Source: Mrakia gelida (lineage: Eukaryota; Basidiomycota; Tremellomycetes; Cystofilobasidiales; Mrakiaceae). Taken from it: a stretch of DNA of 64,000 bases. The first letter of the stretch is position 1, and each line of letters starts with the position of its first letter. The stretch covers positions 1,302,001 to 1,366,000 of the forward strand of contig BRON01000006.1 of NCBI GenBank assembly GCA_024345305.1. Direction: 5' to 3'. Below, one piece after another: positions 1 to 11,804 of this stretch. The position numbers and the translations under genes are program-made. The notes under the pieces are model-generated. The model was given only the letters and a program-made list of their open reading frames with translations, was not told where the DNA came from and ran no database searches.

Positions 1-615
1 TCCTCAACGTCTCTAGTCTCCCTTTTTTACGCTTCTCGCTTCGCCTCTCACGTTTCTTCCCCTTCGATCTCTCTCGCTTTTCACGAACGTCCTCTTCGGA
101 CCTTTCACGTCGCCTCTCTTCTCTCATCCTTCCCGTTGCGAACGACCTGTTTCTAACGTTTCACGCCTTCTTTACATAGTTCTACTTTCCTCTTCTTTTC
201 TCCCCTTGTCTCCTACGATCTGCTTCTTCCTCTTCGTTTCTCGAGTCGCGTTTTCGTCGAACGAAACACGTCGCGTTTCTGATCTCTTCTCTTTTTCCTT
301 TTCCCCCTCGTTCCGTTTATTCTTGTTCATTTGCTTTGTTACGTTCTCTATTCTCGTGCTCTGACGATATAACACCTCCTTGATGGACCCAGTCTGCCGT
401 TCTTCACATCTCCGAGAGCGTGACGGCGAGAACGCTCAGTTTCGTTGCTCTCTTTTGACCGCGTTGCTGCCAAGATTGCATCTAGCAGAGCGAGACGAGA
501 CGTAGGACCGAGACGAAGAAGCTGAAAGACGAAAGCGGGTCATCAAAGAGGTCGTTGTCGTAAAAGAAAAGAAGAACGCCGTCGAGTCGCGTCGTCGTCT
601 CGTCTCGTCCCTCCT

Positions 616-634
616 CCCCCCCCCCCCCCCCCCC
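616..634. repeat. poly-C tract (19 C)
   Basis: An uninterrupted run of C on the + strand, about 150 bp past the stop codon of the oxygenase gene on the minus strand, where it reads as poly-G. It is a homopolymer, so its length may be affected by sequencing error. On the minus strand it could form a G-quadruplex. Confidence 0.85.
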
Positions 635-751
635 TTCCTCAAGCAGCGAGGTTGATCAATCCGAGCTCGCTTAAACGAACCACAAGCGAGAATAGGGTAT
701 TGTGGCCCGTCAATGTGGTGTTTCTCGTTCGAGACGGCGAGGGAAGGAAGG

Positions 752-770
752 GAGAGAGAGAGAGAGAGAG
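752..770. repeat. GA dinucleotide repeat
   Basis: A run of GA repeats just downstream of the oxygenase stop codon. It reads as TC on the gene's own strand, so it would be a pyrimidine-rich 3' UTR segment. Confidence 0.8.
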
Positions 771-781
771 GGAGACGCGAC

Positions 782-2761
782 TCACATGAGAACCTGCTTC
801 CCAACCTTGACTCCCTTCCACTCCTCGTAATCGTCCTGATCCTCTCCGTTCGCTCGTCTCAGAGCGACGGCCTTCTCTGCGAGGGAGCTGATGAATCGGA
901 GGAAATGAAGAAGCAAGGTCAGCTTGGATTCGCTCGACGCGACGAGGATTGAAACGAAGACGAACGGGATGGGATCGAGAACGAAGTCGGAGGATAGGTG
1001 CCAGAAGAAGGTCTGTGAGAGGAGAAGTGACCCAAGGATTAGCTTGGTGATGTGGGTTCTCAGGTCGAGAATGAGGAGAAAAGAACTAACGGAGGAGATT
1101 CGAATCGAGGGTCGACCAGGATGAGTAATCTTGCGCGTCTCGACGGCCTGAAAAGAATGAAGGCGAAGGCGAAGGTCAGCTCAGCTCAGCTCGATCGGAT
1201 CAGAGGATATGTTCGGACGTACCGCAGCAGTAGCGGGAGTGTAAGTGACCTCGTGGAATCCAGCTGAGACGCGAGAGAAGAGAGGAAGCGGGTCAGGGAC
1301 GAAAGGTGAAAGTCGGACGCGATCTCTCACCTTTAACGAGACCTCCAGTGAGGATCTCGAGCTGCTTCCCAGCTTGGACGACTGTGGAAAAGGAGAAGAT
1401 GATTGTCAGGCACCGAGACTAAATGAGAAGAACGAAGGGAGAAAGGCGAACGAACGAAGGCATCCAGCAGGCACTTTCGCGACGATTCGCTTGCCTGAGT
1501 TTCGAGCCCAGATGTGAAGACCCTGAGCGAGATGGAAGGTCGAGCACGAGTCAGCGGAAGTGTAGAAGGCGGGAACGTGAGAGGGACGAACGGGGTATCG
1601 ACTCTGGCCCTGAGGAAGAAGAACGAGATGAGGAGCGAAAGTCAGCTCGATCGGTCGTTGAAGTCGGAAAGCGAAGACGAACTCACGTGAATCGTGAGGA
1701 AGTTGAGATCCGTATGGAAACCAGCGAAGATGGAGCCAACCTGACCAAACTTAACGAGGTCGGTAGCAGTAGGAGCGAGAAGGTGAGGACTGAGACGAAC
1801 GAGATAAAAACGAAAGGTCAGCCCTCGCTTCCTTTTCGCTCGCTTCAGATGGAAACGACTTACCCGTAAGCACCGGCATCCTTGAAAGCACCCTTCTCGA
1901 GTCCAAATCCAAGAGCTACCATCTCGGCGATGGTTTCGACAGCGTTCTGAAGAAAGAGTCGACGCGTCGAGGTCAACCTCCGCCCTCGCCCGCTCTCTCG
2001 TCCTCGAGACTCACCTTAAGCAGCTTCCCATAGCTCTCGCACTTCTTCTCCCACACGTACTCGAACCCTTCCGGAATCACGTTGGGCATGTGAAGACCCT
2101 TGTACTCGCTCTCGTACGGAGGAGGGATCGCCATCCTCCAGAAGAATCTGCACTTTGGGTCGGCGAATTCTGAGGTTAAGTCCAAAGGTCGTTCGGAGGG
2201 TTCCAGTTTCTGGATGATGGATTGGCACTCGACGCTGGAGTGGCATTTGGGACGTTCCGTGTTCTCGAGGGTGGTTCCGACCTAGAAGGAGAGGGGGAGA
2301 GCCAATGGAAGGAAGGGGAAAGGTCGTGAGCTCGAGAGTTCCTTCCTTCCCTTCGTTTGACCTCTTCTCTCTCCACCACTCCACTTGAGGGACGCTAGCA
2401 ACTCACTTGATATCCAAACTCCGGTCTCTCATCCTTCTTGAGCTTCTCCCTATCCTGATCGAAGTAGTCCTCGAAGAGATCGAGGAACTCTGCGTTTGAA
2501 GAAGGCGAGACGGACGAGGTTCGAAGCACCAAAGCTCCGGTGGTTTGAAGAGCGAGAGCAGCCTGAAAGAGCCAGAGAATAGAAGTTGATCAGTAGCCGA
2601 AAAATTCAAGAGCCTGAGATTGAAGGAGAGCTGACCTTCTCGCACTCTAGACGAGCTTCGGGGGAGTTGGGAGAGGTGAGGAAGACGTCGACGTCCACGA
2701 GAGCGAGAACGGAGGTGTCCGTCGGGAGCGACGCTGATGCTGCTGCTGTTGTTGTTGACAT
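782..2761 (-). CDS. 2OG-Fe(II) oxygenase, isopenicillin N synthase-like
   Basis: Predicted non-haem iron, 2-oxoglutarate-dependent dioxygenase of the isopenicillin N synthase-like superfamily; the substrate is unknown. The spliced protein starts MSTTTAAASASLP at 2761 and ends GKQVLM at 782. Family signatures occur in order: FFWRMAIPPP, VIPEGF, IAEMVALGFGLEKGAF, LLAPTATDL, then the core FAGFHTDLNFLTIHGQSRYPGLHIW with HxD iron ligands (FHTD), CLLVQAGKQLEILTGG, and GFHEV carrying the distal His. Confirmed exons include 2636-2761, 2407-2562, 2015-2281, 1864-1946, 1687-1789, 1592-1609 (only 18 nt) and 1456-1522; these lengths keep frame. Further exons run to 782. An upstream in-frame ATG at 2842 is possible, but the 2761 start fits better. 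This family is common in fungi and is usually a single-domain cytosolic enzyme. I cannot assign it to a pathway, and no biosynthetic neighbours are present. Confidence 0.85.
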
Positions 2762-3130
2762 AGCTCGGGGTGCGGAGGCAACGAGGAAGAGCTGGGAGAG
2801 ACGAAGGTTGAGGTAGAGCTGGTGGTTGAGGGTCAGGTCCAAACAGGGAAGGGAAGGAAGGAAGGGAAGCCAAGGAGAGGGTGAGCTCGCAATGTCGCAT
2901 GGCTCGTTTCGGGTGAGAAATCAAAGTGAGCCGGAAAAGAGGCCGTCGACTCTGGAAGAAAAAGCTGCACATCAAGGAGGTGCACATCATAAAGCCTACA
3001 TATTACCTACATCGAGACGCGACCGGCTCAAGCAGTGCCCGTCTTTTGCGGCTTGGTCCTAGAATGAGGGCGAATGAGGGAGGGGGCGCGAAGGTTTCCC
3101 TTCCCTTTCCTCGCCGCGCGTTCAGTTCTA

Positions 3131-4497
3131 CTTTGAGTCTCGTCTCGACTTTTCTCAGAGATATAGGGTTCCAAACGAAGCCTCGGACACGTTCAAGCGC
3201 ATCTCTACGTTCGCTCGTTCTCTCGGAATCCAGCTTCTCCCTCTTTCCCTGGACTCATCCCCTCCTCTCGCCCAGAGTGCAAATTTTACTTTCGCTCTAC
3301 GAGACTCTAATCCGAGATACTCTACTACTCTTTGAACCCCGGACGCTTTCAACCGTGTTCGTAGAGATCCTCGTTCTCTTTTGATTTCACTTGGGGATCA
3401 CTTCAACTCAAGGGAGGGAGGGGGACCAGAGGACGCGACCGACGACGACGACGACTGAACCCCTTCTCTCGCTTCGCCCTCGTTTCTTCTTTCCTCGCGT
3501 TTAAACTCTTACCCATCCACCCCCCTAACCCTAATCCTGCTAGGTTCCCAGCCTCGGAAGCGCTCAAGCGCGTTCCTAGACCTCCCCGTTCTCACAGAAT
3601 CGAGCCAAAACCTCTTTCCCTCCCCTGATCCCCTCCTCTCGCTGCTCGTGCGCTTTCAGCTGGATCTCGACGAGAGCACGTTCGAACCGACGGGGTAGGG
3701 TCCGACTACTCCGGGTGGAACACTCAGTGCCCTCCCTCAACGGTCAGCACCAACCGAGCACAAAAACAAGACGGGAGGGGGGAGGCGAGGGAGGAGGAGA
3801 GCCGCGAAGGATTACACTCGTCTCCCCCTTCTCTCCCTTCGTGTTCGAGCTCGTTTTCACCTTTCTCAGAGATAGAGGGTTCCCAACGAAGACTGGGCGC
3901 AGTTCAAGCGCGTCTCTACGATCTCTCGTTCGCTCGTAAACGAGCTTTTCAGTCTTCCCACCAACAGATTCGGAACTCTCGCTCAGAGCGCAAATTTTAC
4001 TTTGAGTCTCCGAGAGTGAAACCTCGCCAAGGAGAAGTCTTTCCGAGCTGGGTCGACTTTCAATCGTGTTCGTAGCCCTCCTCGTTCACGCACAGTCGCG
4101 AACCCGAAAGTCTTCAAACCCAAGGGGAGGGGAGAGGGGACGCGACCAACCCTGCGCGACGACGTCTTTCAGGTTCGCTGCTGCTCGCTCGTTTCTTCTT
4201 CCCTTGAGTTCTCCCTCTTCTCCGTTGAAAACCATCCGATTTCGAGCTCGGGCAGCGTTCAAGCGGAAAAGTAGACCTCCCCGTTCTCGCAGGAGCGAGC
4301 GAAAACGTCTTTCCCTCCCCACTTTCACCCTCCTCGCCGCTCCTCCCCTTTCGACTGCATCTCGCTCCAACCCGTGTTCGACGAACCGAGGGGGGTCCAA
4401 GAACGAGGTCCAAAAGAGGAACAAGACGAAAGCAATCAACCAACCAAGAGCGAGCACAAAAACAAGACGGGAGGGGGGAGGCGAGGGAGGAGGAGCC
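3131..4497. repeat. four diverged tandem copies of a ~350-bp unit
   Basis: The blocks at about 3131-3500, 3501-3815, 3848-4170 and 4171-4497 line up with each other. Shared landmarks are a 'ggttcc(a/c)' start, 'ttcaagcgc', 'cctccccgttctc' or 'cgctcgttctc', 'ctctttccct', and an end near 'ttcaaccgtgttcg'. Units 1 and 3 resemble each other most (both have 'gcaaattttacttt'), as do 2 and 4 (both end in 'gagcacaaaaacaagacggg' followed by a G-rich block), so the array is also a duplicated ~690-bp pair. No reading frame is kept across copies. I do not recognise it as a transposon or RNA gene. Confidence 0.75.
3523..3534. repeat. two telomere-like CCCTAA units
   Basis: CCCTAACCCTAA, two copies of the complement of the common fungal telomere unit TTAGGG, within the second repeat unit. 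It is too short to call an interstitial telomere. Confidence 0.25.
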
Positions 4498-6127
4498 GCT
4501 CAGACAAGTTGGAGGAAGAACTGCAGAGGTTTTAGTTTCCCACTGTGAATAAACTGACAGCAACGAGACTGAAATACGATCAAACACTACAAGCTACTGG
4601 TTACGTAACCCTTTCCCTCCCTCTTCCCTTCAAGCAAGGAGCGATTTCGAGTTGACCTCGAACGGCCTTCATCTCCCCTCCTTCCTCCCTCTCTCCCCCT
4701 TCCCTCCCCCCCTTACCAGGACGCCTCGTATAGCCCAAGAGCAGCGGGACGCATTGTATCGTCGATCCATGCATATATCGTGAGTGGATCGAACGAACGA
4801 ACGAACGAAGGAGGGCGAGAAGCAAGGGAAAGGTCGAGCTCGAGCTGACGTCGACGTCGTTCCTTCTTGCTTCCTTACCTCTCGTCGTCGCAGTTTCTTC
4901 CCGAAGCCGCCATCATGGACTCTCGTATCGGTATATGTGGGTGTTGGATCGGGTTTGGAGTGAACGCTGTGAGTGGTTAGATGGAACGAACGACGAGGCA
5001 GAGGAGGGAGGGACGGGAGGCCGTGGAGCGAGCTCACGCTGACCTCGTCGTTTGTTCCATTCTGCTCGTTCTATACAGCTTTCATCAAGTCCACTCGACC
5101 CTCCTGGTTGTCTCTATGCTCGTCGAAATCTCTGGGACCATGGATCCCGCTCACTTGGGTGCATTCCCTCGCTCTCCTCCCTTCTTCTCCCTCGTTTGAC
5201 ATCGACCCTCGCTCCACCGACTTTCCTTCCATCTCCCTTGGACTCTCAGCTTCTTCCGTCCAACTCAATCGATCTGGATACGAGGCTGATGAGTTCGATG
5301 CGATGTGGAAGGATGGCTGAGGCGGATGAATCGCTTGTTTCGTGGACGAGGCAGGGAGGGCCAGGAGTTGATGTCAGTTCTCTCCCTCCTTCCCCTCCCT
5401 CGTTCCTCTTTCCCTCCATTCCTCTCTCTCTACCTTCTCCCCTTGACCCTCGACGTCCCCGCGCGAGATGAGAGGGAAGGAGGGAGCTTGAACGCCGCGT
5501 TTTCCCTGCCTCGTTCTTGTTCCTCTCGCGCGTCGACGTCAGCTCAGCTCGACAACCTGCTCTCGAGATATCTCTCGCCCGGGTTCGCCTCCCGCTCATC
5601 CATCCATCGCTGATAGATGTGAGTCTATAGGACGTGATGGATGTCTGGAGGTCGTTCAGCGAGCGAGATCAGCCTCAAGAGGAGGGACCGAAAGTCCTTT
5701 GAGCGACACGTCACTCACCTCCCTTTCTCTCTCCCTTTTCCCTCTCTTTCCTATTTAATACATCTCTCTTCCTCTGCCTCAACTTTCTTTTCATATTACC
5801 TTCAAGTACCTCCGGCCCTTCCTCTCTTCCTCTTTCCGTCCCTCTCTCTTCTGTTGTTGGGTCGTCCACTTGAGCTTAGGGATGTCTGCAGGATGTGGTT
5901 CAAAGCTTGTTGTATAAAGCTAGCTACTCGAAAGGTTTATATACTATGGAAATGGTCACGTGATCTGAAGGTAGCTTACAAAGCTGTTTACGAAGAATGG
6001 TTACTACCAAGGGGACTGAACGAGACGCGTTACTAAGCTACTACGTAAGACCTCTCTGCGAGTCGCCACCTTCCAACAGACAGGTCAGTCAAGTTCGACG
6101 CGTCGATTCGAAATCGAGAAAGACGGC

Positions 6128-9100
6128 TCACTCCTCGAACACAGATCCCCTCTTCTTCGATGCTCCACCCTCCAGCTTCAGCAACGCCATCGCCGAGTCT
6201 TGGACACCCACTACCCCCGTATCAACGTTCTTCGCCAAATTCCCAGGCCCGTCCGAAGTCTTCCTCCTTCCCCATCCGAGCTTCGACCTCCTCACGTCCG
6301 AGCTCACTCTCCTCGCCTTCTTGGTCGTCGACGTCGCCTCTCCTGATCCTGATCCAACCCAAGGAACCTTGAGAGGGATTCCAGGGACGATAATGTCGAG
6401 GGTGGGAGGAGGGGAAGGAGCTCTCTCTCGAGCGAAGAGAGCGAACTTGGCCGAGGGAGGAGCGGGAGGGAAGTTGTCGAGCAGAGGGGACGATCCTCCG
6501 AACTTGGTCGGAAGAGGCGAAGGGCGCTTGGACTTGAGCTGGACGGGGACGGCGAGAGAATTGTTGGCGGGGAGGGAAGAGAAGTAAGGCGAGGCGAGTT
6601 GTCGAGAGTCGGTGAGGGAGGAGGATCGTCCATGCTTGAGGAGAGAGGAGTGCGAGGGAGAGGTGAGAAGGAGGGAGAGGTAGGTCTTGCTGGAGTGTTC
6701 GACAAACTTCTTGACAGCTTTGGCTTTGGTTGAAGGTTGGAAGTCTGTAAGAAACGAACGAGGAGGAGGAGTCAGTAAACGCTCTCGACGCGTCGCAAAG
6801 GGAGGACCAGGACGAAACGCCGTCGAACTCACTCGCCATCAGCGCCAACGAGAACTCGGTATCCCTCCACTCAGCCACAGACTTCCCATGCTCGTACTTC
6901 GCGTCCCTCTCCCACTCGTGCCACCCCCTCATCGCCTCCATCGCATCCGGATCGTCGTCGTAAGCAGCGATGTCGGGCTCTCGTCCGTGGATGAAAACGG
7001 GCGAAGGGAACGCGCTGTCGAGGTGACCAGTCGAAGGAGGCGAAGGCGACCTCGAAAGACCAGGAGGACTTCTGCTGGGATCTCGAAGGGAGTTGATGGA
7101 TCTCTCCTCGTGAATCGTAGCTTGAACGACGACGGGTCCAGCTGCTCCTGAGGTTCGTCGACGATGTCCTGCTCCTGGGTTTCGAGTTCGGGATCGAGTG
7201 TTGACTCCGCTGCTGGAGGTGGCGAGGAAGACGACGAAGAGGTTGAGATCGAGGGAGGAGCGGTTGCTTTGAGCGTAGGAGGACTCGGAAGCGGAGGGAC
7301 TGGTCATGGGAGGAGTGTCTGGAGGAGCGGGACTGAAGACGAGTGTGGAAGGTCGAGATCGATTGTTGTTGTTCTTGTTCCTCGAGGGAGCTCTAGGCTT
7401 GTTGACCTTTCGAGAGTTGGACGACGACGACGATGTGTTGGTGCTGGACCCGAGGGCATCCGACATTGAGAGCTCTGCGGTAGAAGAAGCGAAAGTCCGG
7501 AGGGAACGAAGTCAGCTCGAGAACGACGCGACTGAGAAGAGGAGAGAACGACGCGACTGACCTTGCGAAGAGAAAGAAAGATCCTCTCCTTCCCCAACCA
7601 AAACACTCTCTTCCAAGCTAGGCCTCTCCCTCATTCCCTTCGTAGGCATCTTGAACGATCGAAGCGTCTCCGCCGACGACCTCTCCTCTGCAGCCTTCGC
7701 ACTTCCATCGACGAGCCTCGCCTTCCTCGGGGACTCCTCCTCGTCGGCTCGTGGGACAGCCTTCCTCTTGATCCTGAGAGGAGAGACGTGAGGAGCGACA
7801 ACCCTCCTTCGCTCGTTGGGGAGGAGCTTGGGGAGACTGAAGGGGAGAGGAGGAGCTCGACTCTGCTTGAAGGCGAAGGTGTCGTCCGGTCCGACGAGCG
7901 ATGAGTTGGTGCTGAGAACGCTGATGGGTCGAGCGGGAAGAGGCTTCTCCTGTTGCTGAGCGAGAGCGAGGGCCGCGGTGGACCTGTTGGGAGAAGGAGC
8001 CGACGACCTCTTGAAAGCGAACGTGTCATCCTCGTTGAGTTCTCCGCTGTCCTCCGACGACGAGACGATGCTGACTCCGCTGATGGGTCGAAGAGGTTTG
8101 ATAGCGAACGACCTCTGAAAGCTCTCCTCGGTGCTGTGGAAGATCGAATCCGACGCGCTCGAGGACTGGTATCCATGCTGACGGACGGCGACGTTGTCGT
8201 AGGAGGATTCCATCGAGGTTCGACAGTGATCCGCGAGACCTGAATCGGAGGAATCGGATCGTTCCTCGGCTGCTCGTTGGTTGTTGGAGAGAGGGAAGGT
8301 GGACTGATGAGATTCGAAGGATTCGTCGTTGGATCCGTTGGGGGAAGCGGTGATGGAGAAGAGCTTGACTCCTCTGAAGACGAGAAACAAGGGGGCGAGG
8401 ACGCGACGCGACGAGTCAGCCACCGATCTTCTTCTTCGCGAAAGACAGAATGAAGAACACAGAGCTCGAAACACTCACTGATCAGGCGAGAACATCCTAT
8501 CCCCAAGACCAGGTCTCGCAATCCTGCTCGTCGAGCTCGTCTGCGAATCCATCGAGCTCTGCTGTCGTCGATGCCTCGCCCAGTCAGGTCGACCGGTGCT
8601 CGATCTCTGCGAGTTAAGCGTCTGATTCCCATGAGCGTAGGGTCTGAGCTTGTTGAAGAGCGAGACGGGAGGCCCAGGAGGAGGAAGAGCACCTCCGACG
8701 GCGACGATGGACGCGATGGATGACTGCCTTCGATGATGCTGACGGAACGAGTTGTCTCCTCCTCCTTCCTGGAACGAGAAGTTAGATCCTGTTGACTCCG
8801 ACGAGAACGTCCTGTTGTGACGAGTGTTGGACGTCGAGAAGGATTCTCCGAGGCTGAGTCCTGAGAAGTTGAAAGGGTCGTGGACTCCGTGGGTCGTCCT
8901 GACGATGGCTCCGAGGGACGACTGAGTGACGGCACTGAAGGTCGAATCCATTCTCGAACGCGAGAGATCGTCCTCGTCGTCCTCCTGACGTTGCTGCTGC
9001 TGGTATCCGAATGACCTTGACGAGTCGTCCATCCTCTCCGAAGGGAAGTCGAACGCGAAGGGATCTGGGGATCCTCCTGAGATGACTCGACCGACAGACG

Positions 9101-11804
9101 AGATGGACGCGAAGCTGGTGATGCTGTCCTGAACGGCTTTTCCTCCTCCACTTCGACGATGAGTTCCCTGTCGGCGTTCCCGCTGCTTCGAGCTGTTGTC
9201 CGAGACCATCGAGAACCTTCTGGTGTCGAACTCGGGATCCATGTCGACGTCCATATCTGTTTCGGACGAGGAGGGAGAGCTGAGGTTGAGGAACGACGTG
9301 TCGGGGAAGAAGGTCGAACGGGGAGGAGAGCTGGGAGTGGGAGCTCGGAAGACGAAGGTGGGTGGTTCCGGAGCAAGTTCTCGTCGAGGAGGAGCAGGGG
9401 ACCGTTCCTTGGAAGGAGTGAGGGGACCTCCGAACTTGAAGTCTGATCGGATGACGCCCTTGATCTGAGGAGAGGTCGAGGACGAACGCGCCTGTTGTTG
9501 CTGCTGCTGCTGGAACGGATCTCCTCCTGCCGCCTTGGTCGACTGGTATCCTCCTGCGAGGAGAACGACCTGAGGGTTCTCCAGCTGATCCATAAAGCTC
9601 GCTCGAACGTTCTCGTTGAGCCTCCCAATCTCCCCAGTGAAGTCGAACGTCGACGAGTCTCGACATCCAGGACTGAGAGCTCCTCCATCGCTCGATGCGT
9701 CGTCCGATCCGTAGTGCTGGCTAAATCGAGCCTGTCCAAACGCGGAGGCGAGTGGAAGAGGTACTTGCAGGGCTGCTCGTCGAGGAGAGATTCGGTTGGG
9801 AGGGGGAGGAGGAGGAAGGTTCGAGTTTGAGACGACGGATTGGGCGGGAGAGGAGGGAGGGGATTCCGACGAGCTTCGATCCGAGAACGCGTACGACGAG
9901 TTCCTGTCCTTGATGATGACTTGGAGATCGATAGGGACGTCCGTCTCGAGTTCCTCCTCAGATCCAGCCTCGTCGATGAGGATCTCCTCGACTCCGAACG
10001 TCATCCTCGAAGGCGAGACGGGCGCTGGGATCTGAGACGCGTCGACGAAGACGGGAGCGACAGGGAGGGGAGCCTCGTCGAGTCGTCGTTTGGGGATGAT
10101 CCTCTTGGACGAAGCGGGTCGTCGAAGAAGAGAGAGCGGGAGGGTGGTCCCTTGTCCTTGGACTCGACTGAGAGGCGAAGGGGAGGGGAACATCGAGGTG
10201 GCGTTGGAGCTGATGGATCGTTGCGACGAGCTCTTGATCTGACGAAGACTCTTTGCTGGGGATGATCCGGGAGTCGAGGTAGGAGAGGCCAGTTCGAGTC
10301 GAGCGACGAGTTCGTGGAGGGTCTTGTTCGCTCGGTTGACGATGGAGATGGAAGTGAGACGTTCTGGTCGACGAGGAGGGGAACGAAGACGATGGGATCA
10401 GCGTTGTTTCTCAATCTCGATCTCGATCTCGAGCGAGCTATGAGATATCTTCTCGTTGGGGGAGAGGGGGAGAGACGAAGAAAAGAACTCACCAGAAACA
10501 GCCGAAGCCAAATCACTCTCCTCCGACCCAATCGACAACGGAACCCTCTGCCTCGCGTTCCTCCCCGTCCCCGTCCCACTCTCGCTCCTCCTCCTAATAC
10601 TATCAAATCCACTAGCCACTACATCCTCGTACCCCACCTCGCTCATCTCAGGCTGCATGGCCACGACCATCCTCCTCGCTGGCTCCTGCTCCTCTCCCAT
10701 CTCCTCCTCCTCCTCGACCACCACCTCCTGGGACGAAGGCAACGGACCGAGGAAGAAGTTTCCCAGGGAAGGTCGAGCGGTCGATCCTCCTGAGGGAGGA
10801 GGTCGAAGGATCGAGGGTCGAGCGATGGGTTGAGGGATGAGGGAAGGGGAGGAAGCGTTGGAGTGGTGGTGGGTCTGGAAGAGACCTGAGAGGGATTTGG
10901 GGACGGGAGCGGGTTTGGGTTGAGGTCGGAAGGAGATGGTTCGAGGAGAGGCAGTGGCAGTGTTGACGGTGTTGTTTCGGTTCGGCGAAGTGGAAGGCGA
11001 AGTCGAAGAAGGGAAAGGAGAAGCGTGGGAGAGAGTTGAAGGAACACCTGCGTTCGCGACCCAGAAAAAAAGCGGTCAAAGCGTCAGTTTCCTCGTTCGA
11101 AGAAGCGGTGACCAACATCGGGCTCGAGAGAAGGAAGGAAGGAAGGGAAATCACGCACCACTGGCTCCGAGATCAAGGGGGTCGTTTCGTCTCATCGTCA
11201 ACCCACCTCGTCGCGTCGCTCCTGCTCCTCCATCTCGAACCGACCCACCCTTCGTGATCCTCTCCCAGAGTCCTCGTCCGATGCTGGTGCTGTTCTTGGA
11301 GCTGGAGTTGGATTCGGAGAGATTCTTAGAGTGGGAGGTGATGAAAGCGGAGTTGGTGAGAGAACTGAAAGCGAAACCGCGATGATCAGCCATCTCGTTC
11401 CTTCCTTCCTTCTCGCTGAGGCCAACCTGTCGAAACAGAGCCAAAGAAAGGGAAGAGAAGGCTATGTTCGAAACTGACCCATGATGACGAGCATGCTCGT
11501 TCTCCTTCTCCTCCTCCTTCACCACCGTCTTCGCACCACCTCCAAACAGCCCCCTCAATCCTCCCCTCCTCCCCTTCGTCCCCCCTCCTTCCTTCATCGT
11601 CGTGTTCCCGAATCCCAAGCTAGAGAAGGGACTCTTGCTCCTCTTGATCTTCTCTGATCCAAGAGGAGTAGGGTCCGAAAGAGGTCTCGTCATCGTGCTC
11701 GTCGTCGTCGTCGTTCTGGTCGTGTTGTTGTTCGTTTTGTTGGTGGATGAGTGTTTCGTGAGGGTTTCGTTATTGTAGTGGTTGCATCTCAATGAGGGCG
11801 CCAT
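6128..11804 (-). CDS. large Ser/Pro-rich protein, function unknown
   Basis: A multi-exon gene of roughly 1,600-1,700 residues, starting MAPSLRCNHYNN at 11804. Exons join in frame through short introns near 11156-11474, 11050-11155, 10389-10491, 8400-8475, 7500-7565 and 6750-6835. The protein is mostly predicted disordered, rich in Ser, Pro, Arg and Asp, with a poly-Gln run near 9500. More ordered islands are ISIVNRANKTLHELVARLEL (a likely helix), RPGLGDRMF, a Trp-rich stretch (MRGWHEWERDAKYEHGKSV, then EWRDTEFSLALM) and AVKKFVEHSSKTYLSLLL near the C terminus. Two 'DDTFAFK' motifs repeat internally. I recognise no catalytic domain. The listed end is the TGA at 6128, but that TGA lies inside a GTGAGC donor-like site; splicing there would add about 16 residues and end at 6004. 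It could be a scaffold or cell-cycle protein, but that is a guess. Confidence 0.75.

Larger units (their letters stand above)
1..781. other. intergenic, no gene seen
   Basis: No supported gene. The sequence is C/T-rich and low in complexity, with short pieces such as tcgtct and ctctct repeated. Open frames here are short and of strongly biased composition (Arg/Lys/Glu or Ser/Leu runs). The stretch lies downstream of the oxygenase gene, which ends at 782, so its right part is probably that gene's 3' untranslated region and terminator. Confidence 0.6.
2762..6003. other. long non-coding interval
   Basis: Over 3.2 kb without a convincing gene, while other gaps in the window are mostly 0.15-1.1 kb. 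The right side is the 3' flank of the large minus-strand gene; the left side is the promoter of the oxygenase. It contains the four-copy repeat at 3131-4497. A short minus-strand frame with good start context near 4914 (MMAASGRNCDDER followed by GTAAGG) could be a first exon, but I find no second exon. Open frames elsewhere are of biased composition and unconserved in appearance. Confidence 0.55.

Noticed and set aside
172..375. Minus-strand frame rich in Lys, Arg and Glu
   Set aside because: Composition follows the C/T-rich DNA and there is no supporting splice site or family motif.
3523..3534. Interstitial telomere
   Set aside because: Only two CCCTAA units, which can arise by chance in C/T-rich repeats.
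4860..4920. Possible first exon MMAASGRNCDDER on the minus strand
   Set aside because: Good start context and a GTAAGG donor, but no downstream exon with acceptor and open frame could be joined.
5641..6036. Plus-strand open frame of 131 codons
   Set aside because: Hydrophobic low-complexity translation without a family pattern; it overlaps the 3' end of the opposite-strand gene and has no good start context.
7631..9739. Long minus-strand open frame of about 700 codons rich in Arg and Ser
   Set aside because: It overlaps the exons of the large Ser/Pro-rich gene in another frame. GC-rich, codon-biased DNA often keeps shadow frames open.
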